64,000 bases of DNA from Nostoc sp. 'Lobaria pulmonaria (5183) cyanobiont' (GTDB lineage Bacteria; Cyanobacteriota; Cyanobacteriia; Cyanobacteriales; Nostocaceae): positions 5,688,545 to 5,752,544 of the forward strand of contig NZ_CP026692.1 in NCBI RefSeq assembly GCF_002949795.1. The letters are read 5' to 3'. Within the stretch, counting starts at the first letter, position 1; every line of letters starts with the position of its first letter. Of this stretch, positions 51,724 through 61,849 are shown one piece after another. The notes below the pieces were generated by a model. It saw only the letters and a program-made list of their open reading frames with translations. It did no database searches and was not told the DNA's origin. The position numbers and the translations under genes were made by a program.

Positions 51724-53034
51724 TTACAATTTGGCGTTTGATTTTTTCACTTTGGATATCCAACCTTTGTATGAGTTCAGAATTTCTGAATAGGGAACTA
51801 TGGTTTCAAATATTAGCTCAGATAGTGAAGGTGAGAAGCGATGGGGAAAAAGTTTGTGCAGAGTTTTGGCAATATTTTCCCTGAATATAAATTCAATAAA
51901 CAATCCCATAGTCGAGGGAAATGCGTTATCCCCAAGCTCAACTAAGGCGTGAGCATCTTGCTTCCGGCGAACAGTAAATTGTTCAATAACCTCCTCAATA
52001 TTGTCAGAATACTCGTCTAAAAGGTTGTCAAACAAGACAACATCTTCAAGTGCCGCATTGCAACCTTGACCAATAGAAGAAGATACGGCATGTGCTGCAT
52101 CTCCCAGAAGTAGGACACTATCACCTTGGTGATAACGGTTACAACGAATTGTTAAAATTCTTGATACAGGTCTAGTGAGGAAAGCTTCAGCTTCTTCCCT
52201 GGGCATCATCTGATAAACTTCTGGGAAATTATTTTGAAAAAATGTAAGAACTTCTTCTGTGCTGGAAAGATTAACTATCTGATTTTTTTTATGGAGAAAT
52301 AAAACGACTCCACTCATGCTTCCATCTTGTTGATGTAATAGTACTATCAGCGTACTATCGTTTAGTATCCAAGAATGAATTTTGCCTTGTTCCAAGTTGA
52401 TACCTGAATTTTCATTGGGACGAGGCAGGAAAATCGATTTATAGTCATTAGGGACATATTTCTGCTCGCACTCAAAGTTTTTTATAGCAAAAAAATTCTC
52501 TCTTATCTGAGAATTGGCTCCATCTGCACCTATTAATAGGTCATAATCAACAGTGAACTCATGTTTTTCTTCAACCGGAGAGGCTTCCACAACATTTTTC
52601 AATGTTACTGTCTTTGCCACCAAATCCACAGAAGTACATTGACAGTTAAAGTTTAGGTTGAGTTTACTCTTGTCGTACTTTTGGTTTAATTTTTCTAATA
52701 GCACAATTGCCAGGCTAGTGCGGTCAAGTGTAAAGAGAGATTTATTTCTTGGCGTCAACCGTGTCTTACCGTTTTTTTGGTGAAAAATCGTTCCTGTCAC
52801 CTCTAAACTTCTGGATTTGACCACTTCTTCTAAACCCTCAATTTTTCTTAAAGCTCTCATTCCTCTTTCGTTCAGAGAGATAGGGTAGGTTCTGGATGTA
52901 GAGAATGAAACAATTATCGGGTCGCTGCGACGTTCATAAATGTCGATTTCGTATTTTTCGCCACGACTTAACAAGTAGTGAGCAAGCAGAAGTCCGCAAG
53001 GTCCAGCACCTACAATAACTACTTTCTTGACCAT
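51724..53034 (-). CDS. FAD-dependent monooxygenase, KMO-like
   Basis: 436 aa. FAD motif VVIVGAGPCGLLLAHYLLSR with YERRSD, a central YDLLIGADGANSQIRENFF and the C-terminal GDAAHAVSSSIGQGCNAALE. The last motif and the length are typical of kynurenine 3-monooxygenase-like class A flavoprotein hydroxylases. No kynureninase or other tryptophan-degradation gene is adjacent, so the substrate is unknown. It is divergent from glcE, about 230 bp apart. Confidence 0.85.
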   Translation of the reverse strand: MVKKVVIVGAGPCGLLLAHYLLSRGEKYEIDIYERRSDPIIVSFSTSRTYPISLNERGMRALRKIEGLEEVVKSRSLEVTGTIFHQKNGKTRLTPRNKSLFTLDRTSLAIVLLEKLNQKYDKSKLNLNFNCQCTSVDLVAKTVTLKNVVEASPVEEKHEFTVDYDLLIGADGANSQIRENFFAIKNFECEQKYVPNDYKSIFLPRPNENSGINLEQGKIHSWILNDSTLIVLLHQQDGSMSGVVLFLHKKNQIVNLSSTEEVLTFFQNNFPEVYQMMPREEAEAFLTRPVSRILTIRCNRYHQGDSVLLLGDAAHAVSSSIGQGCNAALEDVVLFDNLLDEYSDNIEEVIEQFTVRRKQDAHALVELGDNAFPSTMGLFIEFIFRENIAKTLHKLFPHRFSPSLSELIFETIVPYSEILNSYKGWISKVKKSNAKL

Positions 53035-53262
53035 AATTCTATGACTTCCGCATTAGTTAAATAATCATAATACTTAATAACACTAAAAATTTTTACATCC
53101 TCTAATACATTTTTCATTGGTCTTGAGAGGGATATAGTGACAAAGCTTCACAAATATGCAATCTCACTTCATCATCCCTAATCTACTACCACAGTCAATT
53201 CACCGCGTCGAACTCACGTTAAATTAGATGTAGGGCGTAAAAAAATAAACTAAATAAAAGCG

Positions 53263-54612
53263 ATGTCTAACGACAAGCCGCAAGGCGTCTGCGCTTCTGA
53301 TTTTGCATCTATCGTCGGTGAAGAAAATGCTATTTGCCTTTGGGAAAATATCGAACTCGGTCAGCAAAAACGTATTCAACAGGCTATGGCTTCTGGAAAG
53401 CTTCCCAGTTGTATTGTCTATCCGCGTACCCAACAACAGCTAGCCGCAGTCATCGCCACAGCTCACACAAACAACTGGCGCGTCCTCCCTTGTGGTAGCG
53501 GTAGTAAACTTAGCTGGGGTGGTTTAGTTAAGGGCATTGATGTTGTAGTTAGTACAGAACGCATTAACCAACTGATTGAACACGCCGTTGGCGATTTGAC
53601 TGTCACCGTAGAAGCGGGGATGAAATTTTCCGATCTTGAAGCGCTTTTGGCAAAGTCGCGGCAATTTCTCGCCCTTGACCCCACAGCACCAGAGTCAGCA
53701 ACCATTGGTGGTATTGTTGCCACAGGTGATACAGGTTCTTTGCGGCAACGCTATGGTAGTGTGCGCGACCAGTTACTAGGTATTACCTTTGTCCGTGCTG
53801 ATGGACAAGTCGCCAAAGCCGGGGGAAGAGTAGTTAAAAATGTCGCCGGATATGACTTGATGAAGTTGCTTACCGGGTCTTATGGCACATTAGGCTTTAT
53901 TAGTCAACTAACTTTTCGCCTGTATCCGCTAGCAGAGGCATCGGGAACGGTGGTACTAACTGGGAAAGCTGAGGCTGTATCTGAAGCGGCTGATATCCTT
54001 AGAGGTTCGGCGTTAACACCAGTTCAGGCTGATTTGCTATCAACTAAATTAGTGTCTAGTTTAGGATTGGGTGAAGGACTAGGATTAATTGCTCGCTTTC
54101 AAAGTATTAGTGAGAGTGTTAAGGAACAGTCAAACCGAGTTTTGGAAGTAGGGGAAAAGTTGGGTTTAGATGGGGCAATTTTTGCCGATGTTGATGAAGC
54201 TAATCTATGGCAGAGATTGCAAAAACGAATACATACTAATGCTACAGAAACAGTAATTACCTGCAAAATAGGAGTGTTGCCTACTGCTGCTGTGGAGATT
54301 TTGACTCAGGTGGAGTTAGGTTTAATTCATATTAGTAGTGGTTTAGGTTTGTTACAATTAGAGAGTAAAAATCAAGTTTTGAAAATCCGCGAGCGGCTAG
54401 GTTCTGCTGGAAGCGATGCCGACGGCGGGCTGCGCCTACGCACTCAAAATAATAAAGGTTTCTTAACAATTTTGTCAGCACCAATGGCGGTTAAAGAACA
54501 AATAGATGTTTGGGGTTATACGGGGAATGCTTTGCCGTTGATGCGCCGTATTAAGGAACAGTTTGATAGTAAGAATATTTTAAGTCCTGGTCGGTTTGTG
54601 GGTGGAATTTAA
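53263..54612 (+). CDS. glcE: GlcE, glycolate dehydrogenase FAD-binding subunit, with repeat insertion
   Basis: 449 aa. FAD_binding_4 domain with LPCGSGSKLSWGGLVKG, PTAPESATIGGIVATGDTGS and GGRVVKNVAGYDLMKLLTGS. It forms a membrane-associated complex with GlcD and GlcF that oxidises glycolate from photorespiration. Between RERL and QNNKGFLTIL the protein carries about 14 residues (GSAGSDADGGLRLR) that are a translated dispersed palindrome at 54411-54441, apparently inserted in frame in an otherwise intact gene. The start at 53263 is the first ATG. glcD is not in the window. Confidence 0.9.
   Translation: MSNDKPQGVCASDFASIVGEENAICLWENIELGQQKRIQQAMASGKLPSCIVYPRTQQQLAAVIATAHTNNWRVLPCGSGSKLSWGGLVKGIDVVVSTERINQLIEHAVGDLTVTVEAGMKFSDLEALLAKSRQFLALDPTAPESATIGGIVATGDTGSLRQRYGSVRDQLLGITFVRADGQVAKAGGRVVKNVAGYDLMKLLTGSYGTLGFISQLTFRLYPLAEASGTVVLTGKAEAVSEAADILRGSALTPVQADLLSTKLVSSLGLGEGLGLIARFQSISESVKEQSNRVLEVGEKLGLDGAIFADVDEANLWQRLQKRIHTNATETVITCKIGVLPTAAVEILTQVELGLIHISSGLGLLQLESKNQVLKIRERLGSAGSDADGGLRLRTQNNKGFLTILSAPMAVKEQIDVWGYTGNALPLMRRIKEQFDSKNILSPGRFVGGI
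54411..54441. repeat. Palindromic repeat inserted in frame into glcE
   Basis: AAGCGATGCCGACGGCGGGC continues TGCGCCTACGC and is an inverted member of the same repeat family as at 43074. The frame is kept. Confidence 0.75.
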
Positions 54613-54668
54613 GAAAAAAACCGCAGAGACACAGAGAACGCTGAGATAGAGAGGGGAAAAAGAGAAAT
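54613..54668. repeat. Short dispersed repeat between glcE and glcF
   Basis: The phrase ACCGCAGAGACACAGAGAAC is a dispersed cyanobacterial repeat. It forms most of the 56-bp gap. Confidence 0.5.
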
Positions 54669-56024
54669 ATGCAAGTTTCAGAAAATTCTGTTAATAATAC
54701 GGCTAGTTTAAAGAATTTGAATGGCTTTGATGAGAGTCATCCGCCTGACCCGAAGTTGATTGATAGTTGTGTCCATTGTGGATTTTGTCTCTCGACTTGT
54801 CCCAGTTATCGGGTACTTGGCAAGGAGATGGATTCACCTAGAGGACGCATCTATTTAATGGATGCAATTAATCAGGGTGAGATTGCTCTAAATACAGCCA
54901 CGGTAGAACATTTTGATTCTTGTTTGGGGTGTCTTGCTTGTGTGAGTACCTGTCCTTCTGGCGTGCAGTATGACAAATTAATTTCTGCAACTCGTCATCA
55001 AGTTGAACGGAATTATCCCCGCAGTTTGCCAGACCAATTTTTTCGTCAACTGATATTTTCTCTGTTTCCCTATCCCAATCTTTTACGGGTTTTATTAGTT
55101 CCGTTGTTGGTTTATCAAAAGTTGGGATTTGCCAAATTCTTTCGGTCTACGGGTTTACTCAATAAAATATCGCCCCGTTTGGCAGCAATGGAATCAATTC
55201 TGCCAGAAATTACTCTCAAATCTTTTCAAGATAATTTGCCGACTGTGATTCCTGCTAAAGGTGAAAAGCGGTATCGCGTTGGGATGATTTTGGGTTGCGT
55301 CCAACGGCTGTTTTTCTCACCCGTGAATGAAGCGACGGTGCGCGTTTTAACAGCAAATGGTTGTGAAGTTGTGATTCCCAAATCTCAAGGTTGTTGTGCA
55401 GCACTTCCCGAACACCAAGGACAAACAGAACAGGCGAAAGCTTTAGCAAGACAAATGATTGATAGTTTTGCCAAGACAGATGTAGATTTCGTGATTATTA
55501 ATGCTGCTGGTTGCGGTCATACTTTGAAGGAATACGGTCATATTTTAGAAGATGACCTAGAATATCGGCAAAAGGCAAAGGATTTTGCAGCTAAGGTTAA
55601 AGATGCTCAAGAGTTTTTAGCAACTGTTGGGTTAACAGCGAAACTTTCACCACTGACTGATAAACCATTGAATTTAGTTTATCAAGATGCTTGTCATTTA
55701 TTGCACGGACAAAAGATTAGCGTCCAACCGCGTCAAGTGTTGCGACAAATTCCAGGGGTGAAGTTGAGAGAACCAATAGATGCAGCTTTGTGTTGTGGCA
55801 GTGCCGGAGTTTATAATATGCTGCAACCAGAAGTTTCTGAAGAGTTGGGTCGGCAAAAAGTACAGAATTTGTTGAATACTGGTGCTGAGTTAATTGCTTC
55901 TGCTAATCCAGGGTGTACTTTGCAAATTACGAAACATTTGCAGTTGCAAGGTAAGAAGATGTCAGTTATTCACCCGATGGAGTTGTTAGATTATTCGATT
56001 CGCGGTGAAAAGTTGAAATTGTAG
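54669..56024 (+). CDS. glcF: GlcF, glycolate dehydrogenase iron-sulfur subunit
   Basis: 451 aa. Two 4Fe-4S motifs: CVHCGFCLSTCP (about residues 34-45) and CLGCLACVSTCP (about residues 84-95). Two CCG-type domains follow: GCCAALPEHQGQ and CCGSAGVYN. It passes electrons from the GlcD/GlcE flavin to the quinone pool in photorespiration. It is in the same direction as glcE, 56 bp apart, so they share a transcript. Its stop codon (TAG at 56022) coincides with the left end of a MITE B-like element. Confidence 0.93.
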   Translation: MQVSENSVNNTASLKNLNGFDESHPPDPKLIDSCVHCGFCLSTCPSYRVLGKEMDSPRGRIYLMDAINQGEIALNTATVEHFDSCLGCLACVSTCPSGVQYDKLISATRHQVERNYPRSLPDQFFRQLIFSLFPYPNLLRVLLVPLLVYQKLGFAKFFRSTGLLNKISPRLAAMESILPEITLKSFQDNLPTVIPAKGEKRYRVGMILGCVQRLFFSPVNEATVRVLTANGCEVVIPKSQGCCAALPEHQGQTEQAKALARQMIDSFAKTDVDFVIINAAGCGHTLKEYGHILEDDLEYRQKAKDFAAKVKDAQEFLATVGLTAKLSPLTDKPLNLVYQDACHLLHGQKISVQPRQVLRQIPGVKLREPIDAALCCGSAGVYNMLQPEVSEELGRQKVQNLLNTGAELIASANPGCTLQITKHLQLQGKKMSVIHPMELLDYSIRGEKLKL

Positions 56025-56161
56025 ACATTTTTTGTGGGTTGGACATTTTGTCATTGATTTTAAACCAAAGAGCCAAAGCTACGTCTTTACTCCCCTCCTC
56101 CCAAAATTGGGAGAAGGGGTTGGGGGATGAGGGCTAGTTTTGTATTCGTGCAAGAGGTCTA
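56022..56161. mobile_element. MITE family B, copy 2
   Basis: The right end TGCAAGAGGTCTA (56149-56161) and the interior AACCAAAGAGCCAAAGCTAC are shared, in reverse orientation, with the copy at 43188. The left end (TAGACATTTT) is degenerate and overlaps the glcF stop codon. Confidence 0.55.
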
Positions 56162-56166
56162 ATGTT

Positions 56167-57612
56167 TTACTTGGTAGGCATAGAGACTTCCCAAATTCCT
56201 TGATTTCCACCATATTCTAGAACATAAATCTTATTGTCAATAATCTCAGCATCAATGGGATTACTAAAACCTGTAACAAGGCGCGTAGCGTTAAGTTTAT
56301 AGTTAGTATTTCCTACTTTAGTTAACTTTAAATGCAGTAGGTCTTGGCTGGCATCTTTAAAAGGGCCTACTAGTGTTTCGCCAGTGGGGTCGCCTGGTGT
56401 CCAACTCAACATAAATCCATCTCTGTTGAATTCTGGACTCATTACTCCTTGTGTATCAAAAACTAATCCTAAAGGAGAACGGTGTGTTGTAAAAGTGCTA
56501 AAACTTTGTCCAAGAACACTAGCATCTTTGATTTTTCCATCTACAGGATCGCGGTAATTATCTGCGTCCGGACCAAGATTAGGAATTGGTTCAATCAAAT
56601 TTCCAGTAGGCCGAATAGGAAAGGTTGGATCGTTACGATAGTAGCCCTTTTGGATGGCGTTAAATTGAGGGCTTAACAATCGGTCAGTGGCAGGATTATA
56701 ATTGGGAAATTGTTGTGGATTGTCTGTCCCACCAATACGCCAGGGAAAGCCATAATTACCACCTAAACGTAGCCAATTTAATTCTTCTGACATATCGCGA
56801 TCGGGCCCATTTTCTGTGCCAAACAAATCCCCATTGGGCGCAAAAGCCATATCAAAAGTATTACGTGTTCCTTCTGCAAAAATATAGCCAGCTGTCTTTA
56901 AGGTTGCTCGATTATTTGCCAAAAAGAGATTGTTGCCATTACTAGGAAGACGGAGTATACAGGCGGTTAATCCGACTTCACGAGTATTGGGATATAGACC
57001 ATCAACAGACTGAACCTCACCATGATCGGTACGAGAACCGCTATTCACATAGATAAATTTACCATCCAGGCTAACAACCACACCGTTGAACTGATGGTCA
57101 TAAGCTGTTTTGCTTTTGGGATAGCCTGCACTCTTAGCTAAAATAGACCAGATACGCTGTCCTGTACTCGAATTAATTACACCTTTAACAATAATTGCTT
57201 TAGTTTGGTTATTCACAAGGTCTGCATTGCCAACTAAATAAATTGTGCCGTTAGGGCCAATGGCCATACCTTGAGTTTCACTTAAATTATGATTACTAGA
57301 ATTGTACACAAGTGTTTTAGTAGAAGAGTTTAAATTGACTTGATAAATCTCACCATTTCGTTTGAGATAATAAAGGGTATTGTTTCGTGGATCTTTTACA
57401 ATCCGCACAGAAGGAGAGACTGATAGCGTATTAATAATATTGCGAATATTAATATCAGGACGCAACGTTTGTGGTACAACATTTACTCCAATAGTGCTAT
57501 GGTTGAATAAAACTATTGTAAATAATAGTGTTATTGTAAATAACAGCGTTTTCGCAGCAAAATTACCGAGAAATCTGCGTTTGGCTTGGTTGGATGATTT
57601 AGTGTTATTCAT
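56167..57612 (-). CDS. PQQ-dependent sugar dehydrogenase-like secreted protein
   Basis: 481 aa. N-terminal membrane anchor or signal (residues about 20-42), then a beta-propeller of the GSDH/soluble glucose dehydrogenase-like family: DHQFNGVVVSLDGKFIYVNS, FAEGTRNTFDMAFAPNGDLF, GTENGPDRDMSEELNWLRLG and GNYGFPWRIGG. Family members oxidise sugars or act as non-enzymatic sugar sensors; PQQ must come from outside in most cyanobacteria. Probably periplasmic or extracellular. It is convergent with glcF. Confidence 0.8.
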   Translation of the reverse strand: MNNTKSSNQAKRRFLGNFAAKTLLFTITLLFTIVLFNHSTIGVNVVPQTLRPDINIRNIINTLSVSPSVRIVKDPRNNTLYYLKRNGEIYQVNLNSSTKTLVYNSSNHNLSETQGMAIGPNGTIYLVGNADLVNNQTKAIIVKGVINSSTGQRIWSILAKSAGYPKSKTAYDHQFNGVVVSLDGKFIYVNSGSRTDHGEVQSVDGLYPNTREVGLTACILRLPSNGNNLFLANNRATLKTAGYIFAEGTRNTFDMAFAPNGDLFGTENGPDRDMSEELNWLRLGGNYGFPWRIGGTDNPQQFPNYNPATDRLLSPQFNAIQKGYYRNDPTFPIRPTGNLIEPIPNLGPDADNYRDPVDGKIKDASVLGQSFSTFTTHRSPLGLVFDTQGVMSPEFNRDGFMLSWTPGDPTGETLVGPFKDASQDLLHLKLTKVGNTNYKLNATRLVTGFSNPIDAEIIDNKIYVLEYGGNQGIWEVSMPTK

Positions 57613-57715
57613 GATTTTCTTGATAAAATAGTCAGTTAATTTTGTTGTTCAACCCTCTTGATGAAGGGAAAAACTTTAGGGATTACGGGGTGAAATGAGC
57701 AATGGGTACTATTCG

Positions 57716-59059
57716 TTATGCCAAACTGACTTCTAGCGTATAAGGAGCAGAGTTGCTGTCACTAGTGCCAGAAAAAGTTCCGCCATCTTGAGGAAATAAA
57801 GCATATTTACTCACTGAAATTGAGTATGTACCTGCACCTAGTGAAGCGGTGATTAATGACCCAAAGTCGGGGCCACTGTCGTCGTCACTTTGCAGTAAAA
57901 TCCCAGCATTGTTAAACAGCCCAATAACTGTATCATCGGTTGTCACCGCACTGATGGTGACAGTTTTTGGATTTGCTAGAGAAAATGTAAAAAAGTCAAA
58001 ATCGGGATTGTCCCCCGGTTGAACTGTTACTAACTCCCCTGAGAGATTAACGTTTGAGCCGGATGATAAAGAACCCAATCCTTCAGCTCTAGCTAGGGTA
58101 TTGTTTGTAGCTTGTCGAGCATTTTCCCGCTCATAGAAAAAGAAGTTGTCACTATCAAGTCTGAGGTTTACTATGCCCTGTACAATACCGATGATTTCAT
58201 CTGGCTCTGCTCCAGGCTTGTCTAAGAATATTTGTGTGTTGGCTCCAACAGTTTGTAGGCGATAGTCCTTTGGGGAGCCTTTGAGTTCTATTTGGTCTTG
58301 ATTACGGTTAAAGTCAGTAATCGTAGCCAAGTCCCCAAAACCAGCATTCACAGTGTTTTTATCGTCGTAGTAGACATTTTTAGCGTCCCCAAGGACAAAT
58401 CTATCTAGCTCAACGCCGCCAGTTAAGGTATCAGTCTCCCCCAATCCCGGTGAAAGTGGACTACCGGGCCAAGCACCAATGAGGATATCGTTTCCAGATC
58501 CACCATTGAGTATGTCATTGCCAGGCCCGCCCTGTAGACTATCATTGTCATCCTCACCATTGAGGATATCATTGCCTATATTACCGTCTAGTGTGTCATT
58601 GCCTGCTCTTCCATTTAGAGTGTTATTAAAAGTATTACCAAAGAGAAAGTTGTTCAGACTGTTACCTGTCCCGTTGATGGCGCTAGTTTCCCTCAGCGTC
58701 AGGTTTTCCAGATTAGTGCCTAGTGTGTAGGTGACAGAAGACCGGACGGTATCTGTACCTGAATTCACAGCTTCTGTAATGGTATCAATAGTGCTGTCAA
58801 TAATGTAAGTGTCGTCGCCTACTCCCCCATTTAAGCTGTCAGTACCCAAGCCGCCATCAAGTGTGTCATTACCAAGACCACCGATTAAACTGTCGTTTCC
58901 TGTTCCACCAAATAGATTATCGTTACCAGCCGCACCATTCAGGGTGTCGTTACCGGAAAGACTATTGACGTTACCACCATTAGCCCAACCATATATCGTG
59001 TCATCTCCCGAAGTCCCATTTCTTATGTCAGCAGATGTAGTACCGTAAATAACTGCCAT
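57716..59059 (-). CDS. Secreted RTX calcium-binding protein with PPC domain
   Basis: 447 aa. The N-terminal half contains RTX nonapeptides (GGxGxDxLxGG): GGTGNDSLIGGLGNDTLDGG, LNGGVGDDTYIID and GGSGNDILIGAWPGSPL. The DRFVLGDAKNVYYDDKN motif is typical of such repeats. The C-terminal third (about 330-445) is a PPC (pre-peptidase C-terminal) domain with FTFSLANPKTVTISAVTTDD and DDDSGPDFGSLITASLGAGT. Calcium-dependent folding and type I secretion are the usual roles; no catalytic domain is seen. Confidence 0.85.
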   Translation of the reverse strand: MAVIYGTTSADIRNGTSGDDTIYGWANGGNVNSLSGNDTLNGAAGNDNLFGGTGNDSLIGGLGNDTLDGGLGTDSLNGGVGDDTYIIDSTIDTITEAVNSGTDTVRSSVTYTLGTNLENLTLRETSAINGTGNSLNNFLFGNTFNNTLNGRAGNDTLDGNIGNDILNGEDDNDSLQGGPGNDILNGGSGNDILIGAWPGSPLSPGLGETDTLTGGVELDRFVLGDAKNVYYDDKNTVNAGFGDLATITDFNRNQDQIELKGSPKDYRLQTVGANTQIFLDKPGAEPDEIIGIVQGIVNLRLDSDNFFFYERENARQATNNTLARAEGLGSLSSGSNVNLSGELVTVQPGDNPDFDFFTFSLANPKTVTISAVTTDDTVIGLFNNAGILLQSDDDSGPDFGSLITASLGAGTYSISVSKYALFPQDGGTFSGTSDSNSAPYTLEVSLA

Positions 59060-59737
59060 ATTTATTATTTTTCCTGAATTTTTAACTAATGCCTAAGTTT
59101 GGCCTCAGTCAAATAACCCTTCATCAGTTCTAATGTTGATTAATTAAAACTCTAAGTTTAAATATAGATACCTTTACTAACTTAATTAATACCAATATTA
59201 CTGAGAAAATATTAGTTATTGATTTAGTTAGCTGATTATGTAAATTGGGTCAAAATTAATCTATTTTAACTATTGATTTTCCCCAAGCTTTTTGACTTTC
59301 AATACCTATAATTATTTATTATCATGATTGAAAGGTTACGTCAAATTCTTTACCAAATCTTAAAAATACAAATTTTTTGATTTTTAGTATTGTTATAAAA
59401 AAATATAAATTTTAATTAAGCATTTTTTTTAAGATACTGTTTTTTTTAGTAAAGGTTACAAGATTTTTTAGCTGAATACGACATTCTCGTTAAGTTAGGT
59501 TTCAATATCAATTTTTGCTTGTAAAAAAATACTTTTTCTATTAAAGAAATACATCTGGAAATACATAAGTTAAATTTATAGATTATCCAAAACATTTTTG
59601 AGCTTAATAACAGTTAAGCTTTACATAAATTTTATATACTTCCTTGAGCAGTGAAGCTGGTTGTGGGAAGAGATACCGCAAAAAATGAATCTAAACGTCA
59701 ATTTCTTTTTTTTATAAACTAATCGTGTCTTGAAGCG
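59060..59737. other. AT-rich intergenic region, no gene seen
   Basis: About 680 bp of very AT-rich DNA with long A or T runs; no frame with coding character. It is the likely promoter region of the RTX/PPC gene. Confidence 0.55.
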
Positions 59738-60529
59738 TTAAGCAGGCATAATTGTTTCTTGAAGATTTACGCCGCTGAGGTTAGCTCCCCGAATGTCGGC
59801 TCCTCTAAGGTTAGTTCCTCTGAGATTTGCCCCTGCCAGATTTGCACCTCTAAGGTTAGTCCAACTTAAGTCAGCTTGACTCAAATCAGCTTCACTTAGG
59901 TTAGCCCGCAACAGGTATGCACCACTGAGGTGAGCCTTGGTGAGATTAGCTTTGTATAAGTCAGCTTTGTAAAGATAAGCCCCTAAAACTTCTGCTTCGT
60001 ACAAACTCGCCTCGCTGAGATCAGCCGCAATCAAGTTAGCTTCAATGAGGTTGGCAAAAGTAAGGTTAGCTCGAATCAACTTTGCTGCACCTAAATCGGC
60101 ATCTTTCAAGTTAGCACCTTTTAAGTCAGTGCCAATTAGATTAGCAGATGCGATCGCAGCGCCTCTAAGATCCACCCCACTCAAGTCAGCTCCAATCAAA
60201 TTGGCATGACTCAAATCTGCCTGCGTAAGTATAGCGCCACTCAAGTTAGCAACACTGAAGTTAGCCGCATTCAGGTTAGCTTCATTCAGGAAGGCTTTGT
60301 AGAGGTTGGCACTACTGAGGTCAGCACCACTGAGGTTTGCCCGCACAAGTAAAGCATTACCCAAATCGACTCTTCTCAAGTTTACCCCTTGGAGGTCTGC
60401 ACCTCTGAGGTTATCGCCTTGCAGATTCGCGGCGCTGAGGTCTGGTTCAATCTGGGGATTTTTCTTTCTCCACTCAATCCATTTAACTGCACCTGCTTTG
60501 AGTAAAGTTAGATGCTCTCGATTTGCCAT
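59738..60529 (-). CDS. Pentapeptide repeat protein
   Basis: 263 aa from the ATG at 60529, chosen because AGGAG lies six bases upstream; the frame could run to 60556, which overlaps the ccmP end. Residues about 35-255 are continuous A(D/N)Lxx pentapeptides (GADLQGVNLR, ANLSGADLSSANLYKAFLNE), predicted to form a right-handed quadrilateral beta-helix. The first 30 residues (REHLTLLKAGAVKWIEWRKK) form a helix found on many cyanobacterial members. Function of such proteins is generally unknown. Ten bp from ccmP, same strand. Confidence 0.85.
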   Translation of the reverse strand: MANREHLTLLKAGAVKWIEWRKKNPQIEPDLSAANLQGDNLRGADLQGVNLRRVDLGNALLVRANLSGADLSSANLYKAFLNEANLNAANFSVANLSGAILTQADLSHANLIGADLSGVDLRGAAIASANLIGTDLKGANLKDADLGAAKLIRANLTFANLIEANLIAADLSEASLYEAEVLGAYLYKADLYKANLTKAHLSGAYLLRANLSEADLSQADLSWTNLRGANLAGANLRGTNLRGADIRGANLSGVNLQETIMPA

Positions 60530-60539
60530 TTTCTCTCCT

Positions 60540-61181
60540 TTACTCCTGACGCCCACCCAGAGAATTTACCCGACCAGCGACACTTTCAATCGCCGTTAAT
60601 GCTCCCGCTGCTCCTGCTAGAATATCCTGTTCTTGTCCACCTAAGTAAAGCCGTCCAAAACTACCTACAGCTTGAACTTCAAGAATGTTAATCCTCGCGG
60701 CTTTCTCCGCTTCATTAGCAGCCAGTGCAGCGTAAGCAGCAGGCTCCACTTCTAATACATACAGCGTTTGACCTGCTAATAGTAGCTGTCCCCGGCGCGT
60801 GCGATTAATCAGTTGTGTTTGATAAGCATCGATGTTGCGGATAATCTGACTAGAAATAACACGCGGTTTCAGACATTCCTCTCTTTTGACTCCCAGTGCC
60901 GCCAAAATAGCTTGACCAGCAGCTCTGGTTTCGCCTTGGGAGCTTGAATGAACTTCTAATAGTCCGTATAGTCGTTCAACTACCTGTACTCCCGGACGCA
61001 CAGAGGCAGATTTTAGGGCTATATCCGTAATTTTATTAATTTCGATACCAGGAGAGATTTCAATCCACAGTGATGTATCTCCTGGTAATGGTAAGAAGCC
61101 TTGGGCTACTGTTCCCATATATGCTGCATGTTGAGGTTGCAGGTTGTCGAGAAATACGAAACTGCGTAATTCTATGCCCAA
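60540..61181 (-). CDS. ccmP: CcmP, tandem bacterial microcompartment shell protein
   Basis: 213 aa, the expected length. Two BMC-type domains in tandem. Motifs GIELRSFVFLDNLQPQHAAY and TVAQGFLPLPGDTSLWIEIS start the first, and YVLEVEPAAYAALAANEAEK and AVGSFGRLYLGGQEQDILAG end the second. CcmP forms trimers that stack into a double-layer pseudohexamer with a gated central pore in the beta-carboxysome shell, thought to pass larger metabolites. It is a satellite locus away from the main ccmKLMNO cluster, as usual. Same strand as the pentapeptide gene, 10 bp apart. Confidence 0.92.
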   Translation of the reverse strand: MGIELRSFVFLDNLQPQHAAYMGTVAQGFLPLPGDTSLWIEISPGIEINKITDIALKSASVRPGVQVVERLYGLLEVHSSSQGETRAAGQAILAALGVKREECLKPRVISSQIIRNIDAYQTQLINRTRRGQLLLAGQTLYVLEVEPAAYAALAANEAEKAARINILEVQAVGSFGRLYLGGQEQDILAGAAGALTAIESVAGRVNSLGGRQE

Positions 61182-61849
61182 GATTTTGCTCTCCAGTCGT
61201 GAGGGTAAAAGTTATCTATATGCAAGATATAAGCGTCTAACTTGACAATATAGAGTATAAGGGAGCGCAAAATCCGTTAAACGGATCTACACCCGTGTGT
61301 CAAATCGCAATTATAGAAGCTAATGCTTATTTAGAAGACTATTGTCGTCTTGGGATAAAATCTACTTTGATCGGACGACATAATTTTTGTTTAACACAGC
61401 TGCTTTGTAAACATCTTGACCCTTTTAGATTACCCCAGTTTTACGCCAAATATTTCCCCAACATCTCCCAACTGAAATCGCAAGGAATTAGATACTAATG
61501 AATATAGCTCTTTCTAGTAGTCTGCCAAGCCAAAATTGCTGGGTGGAGGCAGGCAGAGGAGCAGGGAAGCAGGGGAGCAGAGGAGAGGTTTGAAAAGTTC
61601 TTTATCCTCTGCTCCTCTGCTCGCTACCACGCAAAGTTTGTGTGGCGTACCACTTGCTCAACTTGTTTTTCCTAAAGTATTTTCACAAACGCCCGTAACT
61701 TCCTCTCCCTATCCTCACAATCAGGCAAATAAGCAGATACAAAGCACTTAAACAGCTTGCCGTGCTTTGGGAGAGGCTTGGCGGGCTTTTTTGGCGCGAT
61801 CGCCAATTGTTCGGGAAAAGGGGCGATCGCGATTTTTCTGGTTTATCTA
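61182..61849. other. Intergenic region with purine-rich repeat
   Basis: No supported gene; short plus-strand frames at 61295 and 61536 lack coding character. A purine-rich/pyrimidine-rich repeat (GGAGGCAGGCAGAGGAGCAG, then CCTCTGCTCCTCTGCTCG) lies at about 61541-61625, of the same kind as at 16904. Confidence 0.5.

Noticed and set aside
61295..61498. 67-aa plus-strand frame
   Set aside because: No ribosome binding site, no recognisable family, AT-rich debris on both sides.
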